A DNA stretch of 64,000 bases. Source: CAVVGZ01 sp963841845 (lineage in GTDB: Bacteria; Chloroflexota; Anaerolineae; Anaerolineales; Anaerolineaceae). The notes below the pieces were generated by a model. That model saw nothing but the letters and a program-made list of their open reading frames with translations, ran no database searches and was not told where the DNA came from. Below are positions 9,466 through 20,142 of this stretch, piece by piece (positions within the stretch are counted from its first letter, which is position 1; every line of letters starts with the position of its first letter). The DNA lies in NCBI GenBank assembly GCA_963841845.1, contig CAWJEG010000011.1:1-64000 (forward strand), read 5' to 3'. The translations under genes were made by a program, and so were the position numbers.

Positions 9466-10434
9466 ATGAAAATTTTATTTTCCCGTACGATAGGCGTCCT
9501 GCTCATCATCGCCGCAATTTTCGGCATGGCAGCCAGTGTATTCGGCCTTTATTTCACCTGGACCAGTATTCCACAGATGGAGCCGGGTATTGTATCCGCC
9601 ACCACAATGCTGCACGATACAATTTCTGCCACGGATGATCTGCTCACCGTGGTCGATGATACCCTGACCACAACCAGTACAATTGTCAGTTCCATTGAAA
9701 AGACGATGACTGGCCTTGCCAATACCGTGGAGAACACCTCCATCGCCACCCTGGCAGTGGGAGGGCTTGTAGGAGAAGACATTGCCGGGGTAATTGAACA
9801 AACCCAGGAAAGTATCATGTCGGCGGCTAAGAGTATCCAGCTGGTGGATAATTTCCTGCGCATGGCGAGCAAAATTCCGTTCGTGGGTATCGATTATGAA
9901 CCTGACGCACCCCTGGGTCAGCGCTTCGAGGAAATCGGCGATAGCCTGACATCGGTGCCCGATAGCCTGGCACAGGTGCAGGATGACATGGCAGATACAT
10001 CCACAAACCTCGGTGTGGTTAAGTCAGATATTGAGGAATTGGGTACAGCCATCAGCGAGATCCAAACCAACCTGGAGGATGCATCAAAGGTCATTGCCGA
10101 TTATCACGCCATCCTGGCGCAGCTCGATGCCTCCTTAACCAGCCTGGAAGAAAATTTGCCCAACATTCTTCGTGTTCTCGCCGCCGCAATCACCGCTCTG
10201 CTGATCTGGTTGATGTTCACCCAGATTGCCATGCTGGTGCAGGGCTTCGAGATACTGGACCGGGCAGATAACCGAAAGGATATAGAGGAAAAGGCCGGGT
10301 TAAAGCTGCAGGACACACAGGAAATGCCCAGGGAGGAATCCCTGCCGGAAGAAACAGGGGAAAAAGCGCAAGCGCCTGATGAGGGTCCTGTGGAGGAATC
10401 CGGATCAGAAAATCCGCAGGCTTCCCAGGATTAG
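9466..10434 (+). CDS. Two-helix membrane protein with extracytoplasmic coiled coil
   Basis: 322 aa. One membrane helix lies at residues about 8-31 and a second at about 240-262. Between them is a 200-residue heptad-like region rich in Thr, Ser, Asp and Leu, with repeated SIEKTMTGL / DDMADTSTNL type segments, probably a coiled coil outside the membrane. The C-terminal tail of about 60 residues is highly acidic, rich in Glu and Pro, and should be cytoplasmic. The layout recalls chemoreceptor-like or MCE-like scaffolds, but no HAMP or signalling tip is visible. GGGAG at 9452-9456 precedes ATG 9466. Function unknown. Confidence 0.75.
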   Translation: MKILFSRTIGVLLIIAAIFGMAASVFGLYFTWTSIPQMEPGIVSATTMLHDTISATDDLLTVVDDTLTTTSTIVSSIEKTMTGLANTVENTSIATLAVGGLVGEDIAGVIEQTQESIMSAAKSIQLVDNFLRMASKIPFVGIDYEPDAPLGQRFEEIGDSLTSVPDSLAQVQDDMADTSTNLGVVKSDIEELGTAISEIQTNLEDASKVIADYHAILAQLDASLTSLEENLPNILRVLAAAITALLIWLMFTQIAMLVQGFEILDRADNRKDIEEKAGLKLQDTQEMPREESLPEETGEKAQAPDEGPVEESGSENPQASQD

Positions 10435-10461
10435 CACGCTGCAGAACGGGAGCCGGCCGGT

Positions 10462-10650
10462 TTAGTAACCCAGGTAGCGGTTGACAATAAAATAGACCGT
10501 CCCGATATAAACCAGCCAGAAAATTTTTATAAAGCGCGCCCAGCCCGGGGAAATTGTCCCCTGGTTCTGGGCGCGTGCAATATTTCCCAACAAAGAGGTC
10601 AGAAGGAAACCCAACGCCAGTATGAGGAACACATTAATCCAGTTTCTCAC
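10462..10650 (-). CDS. Small two-helix membrane protein
   Basis: 62 aa starting at GTG 10650. A perfect GGAGG (complement of 10658-10662) lies seven bases upstream, whereas the longer frame to 10698 has no ribosome site. Two hydrophobic helices are visible (INVFLILALGFLLTSLL and IKIFWLVYIGTVYFIV) joined by a short polar loop. No family recognised. It is convergent with the coiled-coil membrane protein, 27 bp apart. Confidence 0.55.
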   Translation of the reverse strand: MRNWINVFLILALGFLLTSLLGNIARAQNQGTISPGWARFIKIFWLVYIGTVYFIVNRYLGY

Positions 10651-10735
10651 CGTGAGTCCTCCAAAAAAAGAAACAGGCTGATATCCCCTTTGCAGCAACC
10701 AGGAATAATCAGCCCCAAAAAAGTCGTAAATTAGA

Positions 10736-10806
10736 GCGGGAGACCGGATTCGAACCGGCGAATATCAGCTTGGAAGGCTGATGCCTTACCACTTGGCGAC
10801 TCCCGC
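10736..10806 (-). tRNA. tRNA-Gly(TCC)
   Basis: Reverse strand gives a 71-nt cloverleaf: acceptor GCGGGAG / CTCCCGC, TTCGAATC T-loop, and anticodon loop CTTCCAA with anticodon TCC (complement of 10772-10774). CCA is not encoded. Confidence 0.95.
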
Positions 10807-10927
10807 ATGAGCCATTCTTAATAGCGGTATTATACCAGCAAGTTGGATGCTTTTCCATGCCTGCCATGCGGTTTTTTATGGGTGTTTAAGCCCTTTCCGG
10901 ACTCCTGCCTGATGGAGCAGGTAATTT

Positions 10928-12110
10928 TCAACCGGGAATTGGCAGGTCTTTCTGGCTGAAATGACACACTATCCCGGCCATGATCGCCGCCCCAGGGGGT
11001 AGAACACTGTCATCCCAGCGGAACTGCGGGCTGTGATGCGGCGGGTAATCCGGTCCTCCGGCACCAAGTACAAAATACGTGCCGGGCACCAGCTGCAGGA
11101 ATATCGACATGTCCTCTGAAGGCGTGCACCTCTGGTTGCCTATAATTTTGTCTGCTCCAAGGATTTTTTCCAGCAAGGTTATCAATTCCCGGGTTATCAT
11201 AGGGTCATTGACCGTTGCCGGGACCCCATCGATCAGTTCAAATTCCGCCGTTGCCCCATTCATCGCTGCCACGCCCTGGATGATCTCGCCAATCCGCCGG
11301 TGAACCAGATCACGCGTCACTGGCAGATATGTCCGGATGGTTCCGGTCAGTTCGCAGACATCCGGAATGACATTGGCGGCGTCCCCGGCGTGAATGCTGC
11401 CAACCCCAACCACGGCAACATCCAGCGGATTCACATTGCGGCTTACAATCGTCTGCAGGCTGTTGATAATCTGTGCAGCAGTCAGGATCGGATCAATGGT
11501 ATCCTGCGGTTCTGCGCCGTGTCCCCCTTTGCCGTGAATTGTCAGCTTGAACGTGTCCGCTGCCGACATAATCGGACCCGCCTCAACTTCAACAGTGACC
11601 GGCGGGTGTGCGCGAGTGGAGGTGCAGTCCAAAGCATAAATCCGGCATGGGATCCAGTGCGCCGTCATCCACCATCGCCTGGGCCCCATTGGTGGTTTCT
11701 TCGGCGGGTTGGAAAATAAATAAGACCTTCCCCTTGAAGGCATCTTTATTTCTTGCAAGAAGGGAAGCAGTCCCCATTCCTATGGCAGCGTGGCCGTCAT
11801 GGCCGCAGCCGTGCATCCTTCCCGGGTATACGGATGCGTACTCCAGGTCAGATTCCTGCTGGATGGGCAGCGCATCGATATCAAAACGCAGCATGATTGT
11901 CGGACCATCACCTGTTCCGCTTAGGACGCCCACCACACCGGTTTTTCCGACTCCCGTCCGGGTTTCGATGCCAAGACTTTTCAAATGATCTGCAATAATT
12001 CCGGCCGTGCGCACTTCTTCAAATCCAAGTTCGGGATGTTGATGGAAATCACGCCGCCAGCCAATGATTTGTGGCCCGATTGCCTGTGCTTCCATGAAAA
12101 AATCTACCAT
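10928..12110 (-). pseudogene. M20 family amidohydrolase, frameshifted
   Basis: A metal-dependent amidohydrolase of the M20D group (N-acyl amino acid, hippurate or IAA-conjugate hydrolase type), about 393 aa. The N-terminal part (11589-12110) has FDIDALP, MHGCGHDGHAAI with metal-binding Cys/His, and PAEE. The C-terminal part (10928-11758 frame) has GPIMSAADTF, the dimerisation domain with GKGGHGAEP, and YPPHHSPQF with a metal-binding His. The frame breaks at about 11605; dropping one C from the CCC gives TPPVTVEVEAGPIM, which matches the family. GGAGA before ATG 12110 supports the start. All key residues are present once the frame is repaired. The exact substrate cannot be told from sequence. 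Confidence 0.85.
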
Positions 12111-12491
12111 ATGAACTCTCCTCGACTATCTCCGTTATGTTGAATTGGTTGATTCGAAAACAGGTTGATGCAGGGCTAATGCAGGATTTTGACGATTATA
12201 CCTTCAAGGAATCTAAACTATAACGATAAGGTTCTCAATTCTAAAACCCTATCCCTGGTCAGGGAATTCATTAATTTTACTCCAGTTCAAACCATCAACT
12301 TGCCTGTCATCCATGTTCGTTTTCCAGTTTCGGTGATGGGACCAAAAATTAGATAAAATTAAGGATGTACTTCTCGCAGAAATAGAATTCCGGGTCTGGC
12401 TCAAAACCGGTGTGCGAGGGATTTAACCGAATGATTCCACCAGGAAGGGAATACAACCACCCGGTAAGTATGACATCAATGAGGAGTGATC
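12111..12491. other. Divergent intergenic region
   Basis: 381 bp between two divergently transcribed genes. It must hold both promoters, but no hexamer pair stands out. No RNA gene or convincing small ORF seen. Confidence 0.4.
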
Positions 12492-12908
12492 ATGAAGGCT
12501 GACCTTTACCTGCTGCTGGCGACGATCTTATGGGGTATCTGGGGTTTTGCAGATAAGATGGCAGTGACCCGCACCCATCCTTACACGGTTCAATGGGTTT
12601 ATTCCATTCCATACATCCTGTTCATCCCGGTCTGGTATGTCATGAGCAGAAAGGCGGCACCTGGAGCCGGTATCGATCCGCAAGCTGCTGCCTGGACCAT
12701 CCTGGCCAGTATCTCCTCCATGGCAGCCATGCTTTTCCTGTTTTTTGCCCTGCGCTCAAAACCTGCTTCTATTGCCATGGCCATGACTGCTGCCTATCCC
12801 CTGGTAACCCTTGGACTGGCAGTCGTCATGAAAATGGAACAATTGAGTGCCGTGAAAGTTGGCGGTATGCTGCTCATCATCCTGGGGGTGGTCCTCCTTT
12901 GGGATTAG
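12492..12908 (+). CDS. EamA/DMT-family membrane protein, half-size
   Basis: 138 aa with four to five hydrophobic helices. The opening KADLYLLLATILWGIWGF and the closing KVGGMLLIILGVVLLWD are typical of a single EamA repeat; usual DMT exporters have two such repeats and about 300 aa. Half-size members probably work as dimers, as in small multidrug resistance proteins. GAGGAG at 12481-12486 sits five bases before ATG 12492, which is preferred over the in-frame GTG 12486. Cargo unknown. It stands alone. Confidence 0.8.
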   Translation: MKADLYLLLATILWGIWGFADKMAVTRTHPYTVQWVYSIPYILFIPVWYVMSRKAAPGAGIDPQAAAWTILASISSMAAMLFLFFALRSKPASIAMAMTAAYPLVTLGLAVVMKMEQLSAVKVGGMLLIILGVVLLWD

Positions 12909-13061
12909 CTCCTGTGAATCAGGGCTTCACCGTCTGGATCAAGTGGCAGCCAGCTGTGTTTCTGGAAGTTAAGACTTTCCGAAAATGCTTGCAAACCAAT
13001 CCACAAATTGCTATATTGGTATTAGCACGGACAGTTTCCTTTTAGTCATCGCAGCCGCACA

Positions 13062-13240
13062 TTACTCCATATCCATATAGGACGCTTTTGGCGTACAAGG
13101 TGGAAAAGGTACCGCCTGATTGGGCACCGCACGTGTCCAAAAGCCCATCACACGAACCGTATAAACGGTGCCTGCTGCTTGCAGGGTGATTGGGTAGTGA
13201 TGGGGGTGTTATCCAGACGGAAACTGCCCGTGCGCATTTT
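13062..13240 (-). pseudogene. Possible small frameshifted ORF
   Basis: On the minus strand one frame reads MRTGSFRLDNTPITTQ from about 13240, and a second, shifted frame reads ITLQAAGTVYTVRVMGFW and runs to TAA 13062-13064. The two fit together as one beta-rich peptide of about 60 residues if one base is changed near 13190. No family is recognised and there is no clear ribosome site. Listed because the two halves look protein-like; it may be chance. Confidence 0.25.
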
Positions 13241-13281
13241 TGCTTGCAGATGGAAATCCTCAATGCTATAATTGGGGCACT

Positions 13282-13354
13282 GCCCCAGTAGCTCAAAGGA
13301 TAGAGCGAAGCACTCCTAACGCTTAGGTTGGGGGTTCGAGTCCCTCCTGGGGCA
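13282..13354 (+). tRNA. tRNA-Arg(CCT)
   Basis: 73-nt cloverleaf with acceptor GCCCCAG / CTGGGGC, discriminator A, D-loop AGCTCAAAGGATAGAGC and T-loop TTCGAGTC. The anticodon loop is CTCCTAA and the anticodon CCT (13315-13317). There is an A-C mismatch at the loop-closing pair of the anticodon stem. A run of T follows directly. Confidence 0.92.
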
Positions 13355-13372
13355 CTTTTTATTTAAATGAAC

Positions 13373-13432
13373 ATAGGTTGGGCGTCCCCATTGAGGGGAT
13401 GACATTCGAGTCCCTCTCCCTGTAAGGGCACG
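13373..13432 (+). repeat. Degenerate copy of the tRNA-Arg 3' half
   Basis: TAGGTTGGG is followed by TTCGAGTCCCTC (13405-13416) and then GGGCAC. The same blocks in the same order form the 3' half of tRNA-Arg (13324-13355), with extra bases between them here. It looks like a tRNA-end duplication of the sort left by site-specific integration, though no integrase is present. Confidence 0.4.
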
Positions 13433-13474
13433 GGGATTTCACGATTTTGCGGACGTATCAAAAACCCCGTGCCC
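13426..13474. repeat. 10-bp inverted repeat with 29-nt loop
   Basis: GGGCACGGGG at 13426-13435 is perfectly complementary to CCCCGTGCCC at 13465-13474. Further GC-rich short palindromes follow to about 13580. No T-run, so it is not a standard terminator. The rest of 13475-13885 shows no gene. Confidence 0.55.
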
Positions 13475-13885
13475 CAACGCCACAGGGTTATTAGCAAAAT
13501 ATATCTGCCTCATGCATAAAGCTTATCGTCGCCCCACTCCCCCGTAGGGGTCGGGGACTGGCTTTGCGTCGCCAGCCTATTTTTCCGCTCCGGACCATGT
13601 GAGAATCAGTAAGAATCAGCAATCCACCCTCCCCGCATACAGGTATAATAAAATGCATCACCAGCATCACACAGGGATAAAAAGGGGGTTCCAGATATAT
13701 TAGCACTATTTCACTGCAGCTTGCCAGCATCATGGACAATATAGACTACGCAATTGGGATGGGGAAGATCAAGAATTGGATCAATGAGGGTTTCCAACAA
13801 TCCTTTAAACGCCGTCAAAAATACCATTATTGTATATATAATCCACTTATCATAGGACGGGAAAAATACTTCAGGAGATCTTAAT

Positions 13886-14948
13886 TTGAAAATTGCCATC
13901 ACTGCCGACGTCCATTTGACCAGCCGGGAGAAGAATCCGGAAAGATATCGAGCCTTCGAAAATATCCTTGACCAGTTGGTCAGCCGGAAAATTGAAAATT
14001 TAATCGTCGCCGGCGATCTGTTCGACGCCTCATGTAAGGACCCCGGGGAGTTTGAAAAGTTAATCAATCACCAGAAATATGCTTCGATATCGGCGACCGT
14101 CATTCCCGGCAATCACGATCCCGTCATCTCCGATGGGGCGTTCACAATTGAGAATATTCATTATTTAACCAGACCCCAACTTGTAGAATTTGCCGGCGAC
14201 GCCGTATTCCTTTTCCTCCCTTACCAACCCAATACATCGGTTGGAGAAGCACTTGCTGACTTTCCGCATCCATTGACACCCGATGCCTGGGTGCTGGTTG
14301 CCCACGGGGATAATCTTGCCAGCACGCGCCTGAGGAATACCTACGAAGGCGGTCTGTATATGCCGCTTTCCGGCAGGGATATTCAGCTGTATAAACCCAA
14401 AAAAGTATTCCTGGGACACATCCATGCCCGAATGGACGCAGCGGTAGTTCATTATCCAGGATCTCCATGCGGGTTGGACCCAACCGAGACCGGCATGCGC
14501 TCATTCCTTATCTACGACACAGCATCCGGCAATGCGGCGCGTGTCCCTGTGGAAACCGATATCATTTATTTTCAGGAATATATTACGGTGCTCCCGTTGG
14601 AGGACGAAGAGACCTATGTCAGCCAAATCTTAATTAATAAGATTTCTGCATGGAAGCTGGACGATGACCAGAAAAAGAAAGTCCGCGCTCCGTGTCAACC
14701 TTCAGGGATACGCCACCAACCGCGATCGTTTATCCAGCCTGGTGGTGGAACTGCTTCGCCAGCATAAAATCAAACTCATCGAGCCGCCCGATTTGAGTAA
14801 AGTCAGGATTTCCAATGACGTGATGCGCGCAGAGATTGCTTCCGCCGTGCAGAAACGCATTCTTGAGTTGTACCTCCCTGAAAGCCAGGATGAACCCACC
14901 AGGGACGAAATCATTCTCTCTGCAATGAACCAGATCTACAGGGGGTAG
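13886..14948 (+). pseudogene. YhaO/SbcD-like DNA repair exonuclease, frameshifted
   Basis: A calcineurin-like metallophosphoesterase of the Mre11/SbcD/YhaO group. The phosphoesterase motifs are in order: ITADVHLT (residues 4-11), VAGDLFD, IPGNHDP, VAHGDN and LGHIHAR, all with intact metal ligands. A capping domain follows. The frame breaks near 14671-14690; removing one A from the A5 run rejoins it to the 14664-14948 frame (ALRVNLQGYATNRDRL). The start is TTG 13886 behind AGGAG. It is the first gene of a four-gene operon, with two bases before the ATPase gene. Mre11-type nucleases trim DNA ends together with a Rad50-like partner, which is the next gene. Confidence 0.85.
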
Positions 14949-14950
14949 AC

Positions 14951-17045
14951 ATGAGAATTAAAATTGAAAGTTTATCAGCCAACGGCCTTGGCCCGATTGC
15001 GTCGATCAAGTGGCAGTTTAAGGATGTCAACCTGATTTATGGAAGAAACGAGCAGGGGAAAACCTTCCTGGTGGAGTACCTGCTGCGTTCCCTGTTCAGG
15101 TATGCTCCAGAAACACGAAGTTTGACAGATTCTGGGCAGGTCAATATCACTGGTCTATCCAGTCAAATCTTGCGGTTTGAGCCAAAATCACGGAAAAAAC
15201 TGGAGGATTATCTATTTCAGGCTGACTTGGAGAAACCGGTGGATCTCTCCCGCTTGTGCGTTGTCAAGGGCGGGGAGTTGAGTTTCCTTTCCGGAGGGGA
15301 GCAGTCAATCTCTAAAAATGTGCTCAAGGACTACCTGTCCGACCAGCGTATCCTTGACTCGATTTTAAAAGACATTAAACCCACGGTTCAAGAAAGTACC
15401 TGGGAAAACGGACAGATCATCGGAAAGAAACATACCGGTCAGATACGGGATTTATCCAATGAGATCAGTGGTTTAAAGCAGATCGATGACTTACTGGAAG
15501 AAATTGATCAAGCCTTCTCCCTGGGAGAAATTAAGAAACAAAAAAGCGAATTGCAAGAGCTGGACAATTTAATTTCGGAACAAATTATTGCCCGCAGAGT
15601 ATATGCCTTCACATTGTCGCGACCAAATTAAGGGCATTGAAGAAAATATTCGCAATATTCCCATAGCAGACCTGGAGGAAATTAAAAACCTGCTTGTAAA
15701 AATTGAGGGCAAACTGGATCTCATCAAGGATGGTCAGGCTGAACTGCTTACCCTGGAACCGCAATGCGAGCATTTCCTGTGGCTGAAGACAGCCATTGAT
15801 GAATGTGAAAAAAGGCCGGCAGCGTTCACCGGGAAGGAAGGATTATTCTTCACCATCCTGGCAATCCTCGGCGTTATCGCCTCAATCATTTTTGCTTTCA
15901 TGGATATTCCTTATGCATCTCTGGGGACAGGTTTGCTGGGTATATTGTTCTTTATCCTGGCAGTTCTGCAGTATCGTTCCAGGCTGGTGAGTAAAGCGGA
16001 TTACGATGAGGTGCAGCGGATTTTTGATGAGTATGGGGCTAAATTCGGAAGGGTTCCCCATTCGATTGCTTCTATGAAGAATACCCTTGAATTTCTCAAC
16101 CCATTATTCCAGAGGTTGAATTTTATCAAGGATCAAATAAATGAGAATAAGCAGAGTCTTTCCGATCTAAGGAGAAACCTGTTATTTAAATTAGAAATCC
16201 TTACTGGAAAAAAGATCGGTTTACAGGATCCTGTAGGAATTACCGGTAATCTGCAAAAAACGCGTGACCAGCTCGTCCAGCAATCGGAAAACCTGGGTAG
16301 GGAGCTCGCCGCCACCCAGGTGCCGCCGGAAGAATACATTTCTGAACCGACAAATATTCAATACAACCCTGAGGGTCTCAAGAAGTTTGAGCTGCAAAAA
16401 CAGGTAATTCAGCAATCCTTGCAGGAGAAGGAAAAGAAACTCGTTGAATTAAAACAGAATATATGCTTTCAAACATCCGATGCCATCTCATCTGATTGGG
16501 ATGACCTGATCGATCACTTGCGTGATAAAAGGGAAGAAACCAGCCAGGCGACCAGGAAGCTCAAAGCCGAGATCGGCTCGGGAATCCTGATCACCCAGGT
16601 AATAAACGGGATGCGCCAGCGTGAAGATGAAAGCATCTCGCAGGCATTAGCCTCTCCGCTTATGCGTGAACCTATCCGGGCCATCACCCACTCCTACAAC
16701 GGCATCGAACTGGAAGGCAGTGAAATCATCGCCTGCAGCGAGTACCAGCGCTTCCCGCTCGACAGCCTCAGCACCGGCGCCCAGGAACAGCTCTTGTTGG
16801 CGCTGCGGATTGGCATCGCCTCCCATCTGCTCAAGGAACGCAAAATGTTCCTCATCCTCGATGATGCTTTCCAGCACTCCGACTGGCAGCGCCGGGAATG
16901 GCTGGTGGATGAGATGGCGGACCTGGCAAATATCGGCTGGCAGGTCATCTATTTCACCATGGATGACCATATCAGGCAGCTGTTCGAGCAGAGGATTAAA
17001 CCGTTGTTTCTGGACCGCTACCAGGCTTTTGAACTGAAATCCTGA
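14951..17045 (+). pseudogene. YhaN/SbcC-like AAA ATPase with membrane hairpin, frameshifted
   Basis: Rad50/SbcC-like ATPase of about 697 aa. The Walker A is GRNEQGKT (about residues 32-39). Coiled coils follow, then two hydrophobic helices near nt 15838-15975 (FFTILAILGVIASIIFAF and GTGLLGILFFILAVLQ), more coiled coil, and a C-terminal ATP-binding half with signature LSTGAQEQLLLALRI and Walker B MFLILDDAF. Bacillus YhaN has the same membrane hairpin in its coiled coil and pairs with YhaO, which fits the upstream gene. The frame breaks near 15593; removing one C from CCC gives IIAAEYMPSHCRDQIKG. It should act at DNA ends, possibly tethered to the membrane. Confidence 0.85.
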
Positions 17046-17082
17046 ACCTATATGCATTCTAATCCTACCAGGGAGACCTCCA

Positions 17083-20000
17083 GTGCCTGTTGAATTGCTG
17101 ATCGCACCACCCGCCTCAGGAAAAACCCAGGCCTGCATCGAACGCATCCGCCGGGTGCAGGCAGAACAGCCGCTGGCCGGCATCCGCGTGATCGTCCCGG
17201 ACAGCCAGAAAGCAGCCTACTTCCGCCGCAGGCTGGCCGAGTCCGGTGGTGGTATTGGCAGTATCCGTTGGCACCTTTGGCAATCTCTACCGGGCAGTCC
17301 TGGAGCGCTGCGGTATCTTCGTGCCGGTCATCACCCCCGCCCTGGAGCACCGTCTCCTGCAGGAGACCATTGCCGCTGCCTTTCAGGCTGGGGAACTGCT
17401 TCACTACGCCCCTATCCAGGACAAACCCGGCTTCATTCTCGCCCTGCAGGACGCCTTTGCCGAGCTGCGTGGGGCGCTGGTAAGGCCTGAACGCTTCCTG
17501 GAATATACCCGGGATTCCGACCCGGCCCGGGGCGAGCTCGCCATTCTTTACAGCCGCTTCCTCGCCCGCCTGCAGCAGCTCAACTGGACGGATATGGAAG
17601 GGCAGGGCTGGCTGGCGGTGGATGCGCTGGAAAGCCACCCGGCTGCCGCTGCCGATATCCAGCTGGTGGTTGTGGATGGTTTTACTTCCTTCACCGGGGT
17701 CCGCCTGCAGTTTCTAAAACTGCTCGCAGATCAGGCCGGCCATATGATGATCACCCTGCCCGGCCAGCCGGATTCCAATCGCCCTGTCCACCGCCGCTCC
17801 CGGGCCGTTATGGAGACCCTCCTCCAAACGCTCTCCCCGCAGGTCGTTGAACTCACCACCCCGCCTCATCTGCCCCCGCACAGCCTGCACCTGCAGGCGC
17901 ATGTCCTCGACCCGGGTAGTTACCGGAAGATGGAAACCCTCACCCCGCTCCTGCTTGAAACCAGGTCGCCGTCCGAGGAAGCCCGTGAAGCCCTGCGCTG
18001 GATCAAGGGACTGCATCTGCGCAGCGGCGTTCCCCTGGATTCCTGCGCCATCTACGCTGCCAGCCTGGAAATTTACCAGCCCTTGCTGCGCGCCGCCGCC
18101 GAGGAGTTCGGTATGCGGGTGCACTTTTCCTACCCCGACTCCCTGGCAGAGTCCCCCGCCATGCTGGCACTGCTCACCCTGCTGGGGCTGCCCGGCGGGG
18201 ATTACCAGACCCGCCCGCTCATCAAAGCTCTGCGCTCCCCGTACTTCGATTTTGGACTGAACCCGGCAGACGTTGAAAACCTGGAAATGGTTTCCCGGCA
18301 GGCCATTATCGTTTTCGGGCGTGAGCAGTGGCAGGAGGCCTGGGAGAGGCTCATACGCAGCATCCCGTCCGCTGATGAAGACCTGGATGAGGAACGTCAG
18401 GGTGAGAACATGACTGCCGGCATTGACCTGCCTGCTCTGCGGAATGCCTTTGCTCCCTTCTGGGATCTGTTCAACGGAATCACCGCCGTCCAGTCCACTA
18501 CTGCCTGGACAGCCTGGCTGGAGCAGCTGCTCGAGCAGCTGCATTTCTACGACCGCATCACCAGCCGGCGCGACCGGGAAGCCTGCCGCTCGCTGGGGGA
18601 AGCACTGCGGGCGTTGGTGCTGAGCGAAAGTGTGGCTGGTATAAAGAATATCGCCTATGCGCAGTTCCTCACCGACCTGCAGGGCACTCTCAACGGCGCC
18701 CGTCTGCTTGAGCCCGCTGCATCGCGCCAGGATGCTGTGCTGGTCGGGCGCATCCTCGAAGCACGTGCGTCCCGCTTCAAAGCCGTGGCCTTGCTCGGCC
18801 TGTCAGAAGGCCAGTTCCCTGCCGTGGAAAATCCCGACCCCTTCCTGGATGAGCGAGCTGCGCAGCGATCTTGGCCTGGATGCCAGGCTGGACCGCCAGC
18901 AGGCCAGCATCTTCTACCAGGCTTTTACCCGTGCCGATGAGCATCTCCTACTCACCCGCCCCTATCTCTCTGAAGAAGGCGAAGCCTGGGAACCCTCCCC
19001 CTACTGGCTGGCCGTCCGCAAGCTCTTTGCGGATCAAGCCCTGCTTCGCATCCAGCCCGGGGTAGCCCGCTCCCAGGAGGAAGCCGCCTCTCTGCAGGAG
19101 CTGCTCTTCTGGGGTATCCAGCAGGAGTCCCTGCAGTACCCCCGGGATGAAGACCTGGCCGCCCGCTGGCAGGGCCTTGAAAAGGCAGGCACCATCCTTA
19201 CCGCCCGGCGCGCTAAAGGCAGCAACAGCCCGTATGAGGGCAGCCTGGAACAATTGCAGTCCGAGTTGTCCGCCCGCTACTCCCCCAAGCAGGGCTGGAG
19301 CGCCTCGCGCCTGGAGGAGTACAGCGCCTGCCCGTACAAATTCTTTGTCAGCAGCATGCTGAAGCTGGAACCAAAACAGCCCCCCGAATTAGGCATAAAC
19401 GCCGCTCAGATGGGCAGCATCTACCACCGCATCCTGGAGCTTACCTACCAGGAAGCCGGCCCAGCCGCAGGCGTGCAGGCTTTGCTGGATATCCTGGACC
19501 ATGTGGCTGCCGGTGTCTTTCGTACTGCACCGGATACGTACGGTTTTCGCCCCTCCCCGCTCTGGCAGGTGGAGAAGGGCCAGTATATCGAAACCCTTCG
19601 CCAGACCATCCACATGCTGGAAGAGCACAGCCTGGGCTGGTCCCCGCTGCGCTTTGAACAAAGATTCGGCATCCGCGGCGCCCCCGTCCTTGAGCTTGAC
19701 CTGGGAACGGAAAACATTCGCCTGCACGGCATTATCGACCGCATCGACCGGCACGCCGATGGGAGCATCCGCGTGATTGATTACAAGACCGGCGGCTCCC
19801 ACATGGCAAAGTCGGATTTCACTGAAGGCCGCCGGCTGCAGCTTCCGGTTTATGCCCTGGCAGCCAGCCAGGCTCTCCAGTTGGGTGAAGTCAGCGATGG
19901 CTTTTACTGGATCATCAACCAGGCCCAGCCCAGCAGCTTCCGTCTCTCCACCTACGCAAAGGATGACTTCAAAGGACCGGCTGTTACCTACACCGTCCTG

Positions 20001-20129
20001 ACCGCTCATTTGCGGCGCATCCTGGCCGGTATCCGGGCAGGGGATTTCCGCCCCCAGCCGCCGCGCGGCGGCTGTCCCGATTACTGCCCGGCTGTACAGT
20101 GGTGCTGGCGCTACCAGGCTGGATATTAA
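17083..20129 (+). pseudogene. addB: AddB-like helicase-nuclease subunit, frameshifted
   Basis: About 1015 aa once two breaks are repaired. The N-terminus has a Walker A, APPASGKTQ (residues 8-16). The C-terminus has the PD-(D/E)XK nuclease of AddB: WSASRLEEYSACPYKFF, IDRHADGSIRVIDYKTGG with catalytic Asp and Lys, and a closing CPDYCPAVQWCW. The single upstream Cys and three late Cys are the ligands of the AddB iron-sulfur cluster. The frame must shift near 17260 (restoring IGVSVGTFGNLYRAVL) and near 18854 (restoring PFLDEELRSDLG). GTG 17083 follows GGGAG. AddB works with AddA to resect double-strand breaks to a Chi-like site. addA follows 13 bp downstream. Confidence 0.88.
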
Positions 20130-20142
20130 ACAGGATAACAAC

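Noticed and set aside
13490..13600. Possible CRISPR-like or REP cluster in GC-rich short palindromes
   Set aside because: The palindromes differ from each other and no regular spacing is seen.
17714..18544. Long minus-strand ORFs within addB and addA
   Set aside because: GC-rich coding DNA produces long shadow frames; the plus-strand products have clear helicase and nuclease motifs.
17083..20129. Programmed frameshifting in addB
   Set aside because: No slippery heptamer or downstream structure is evident, and the same kind of break occurs in many unrelated genes.
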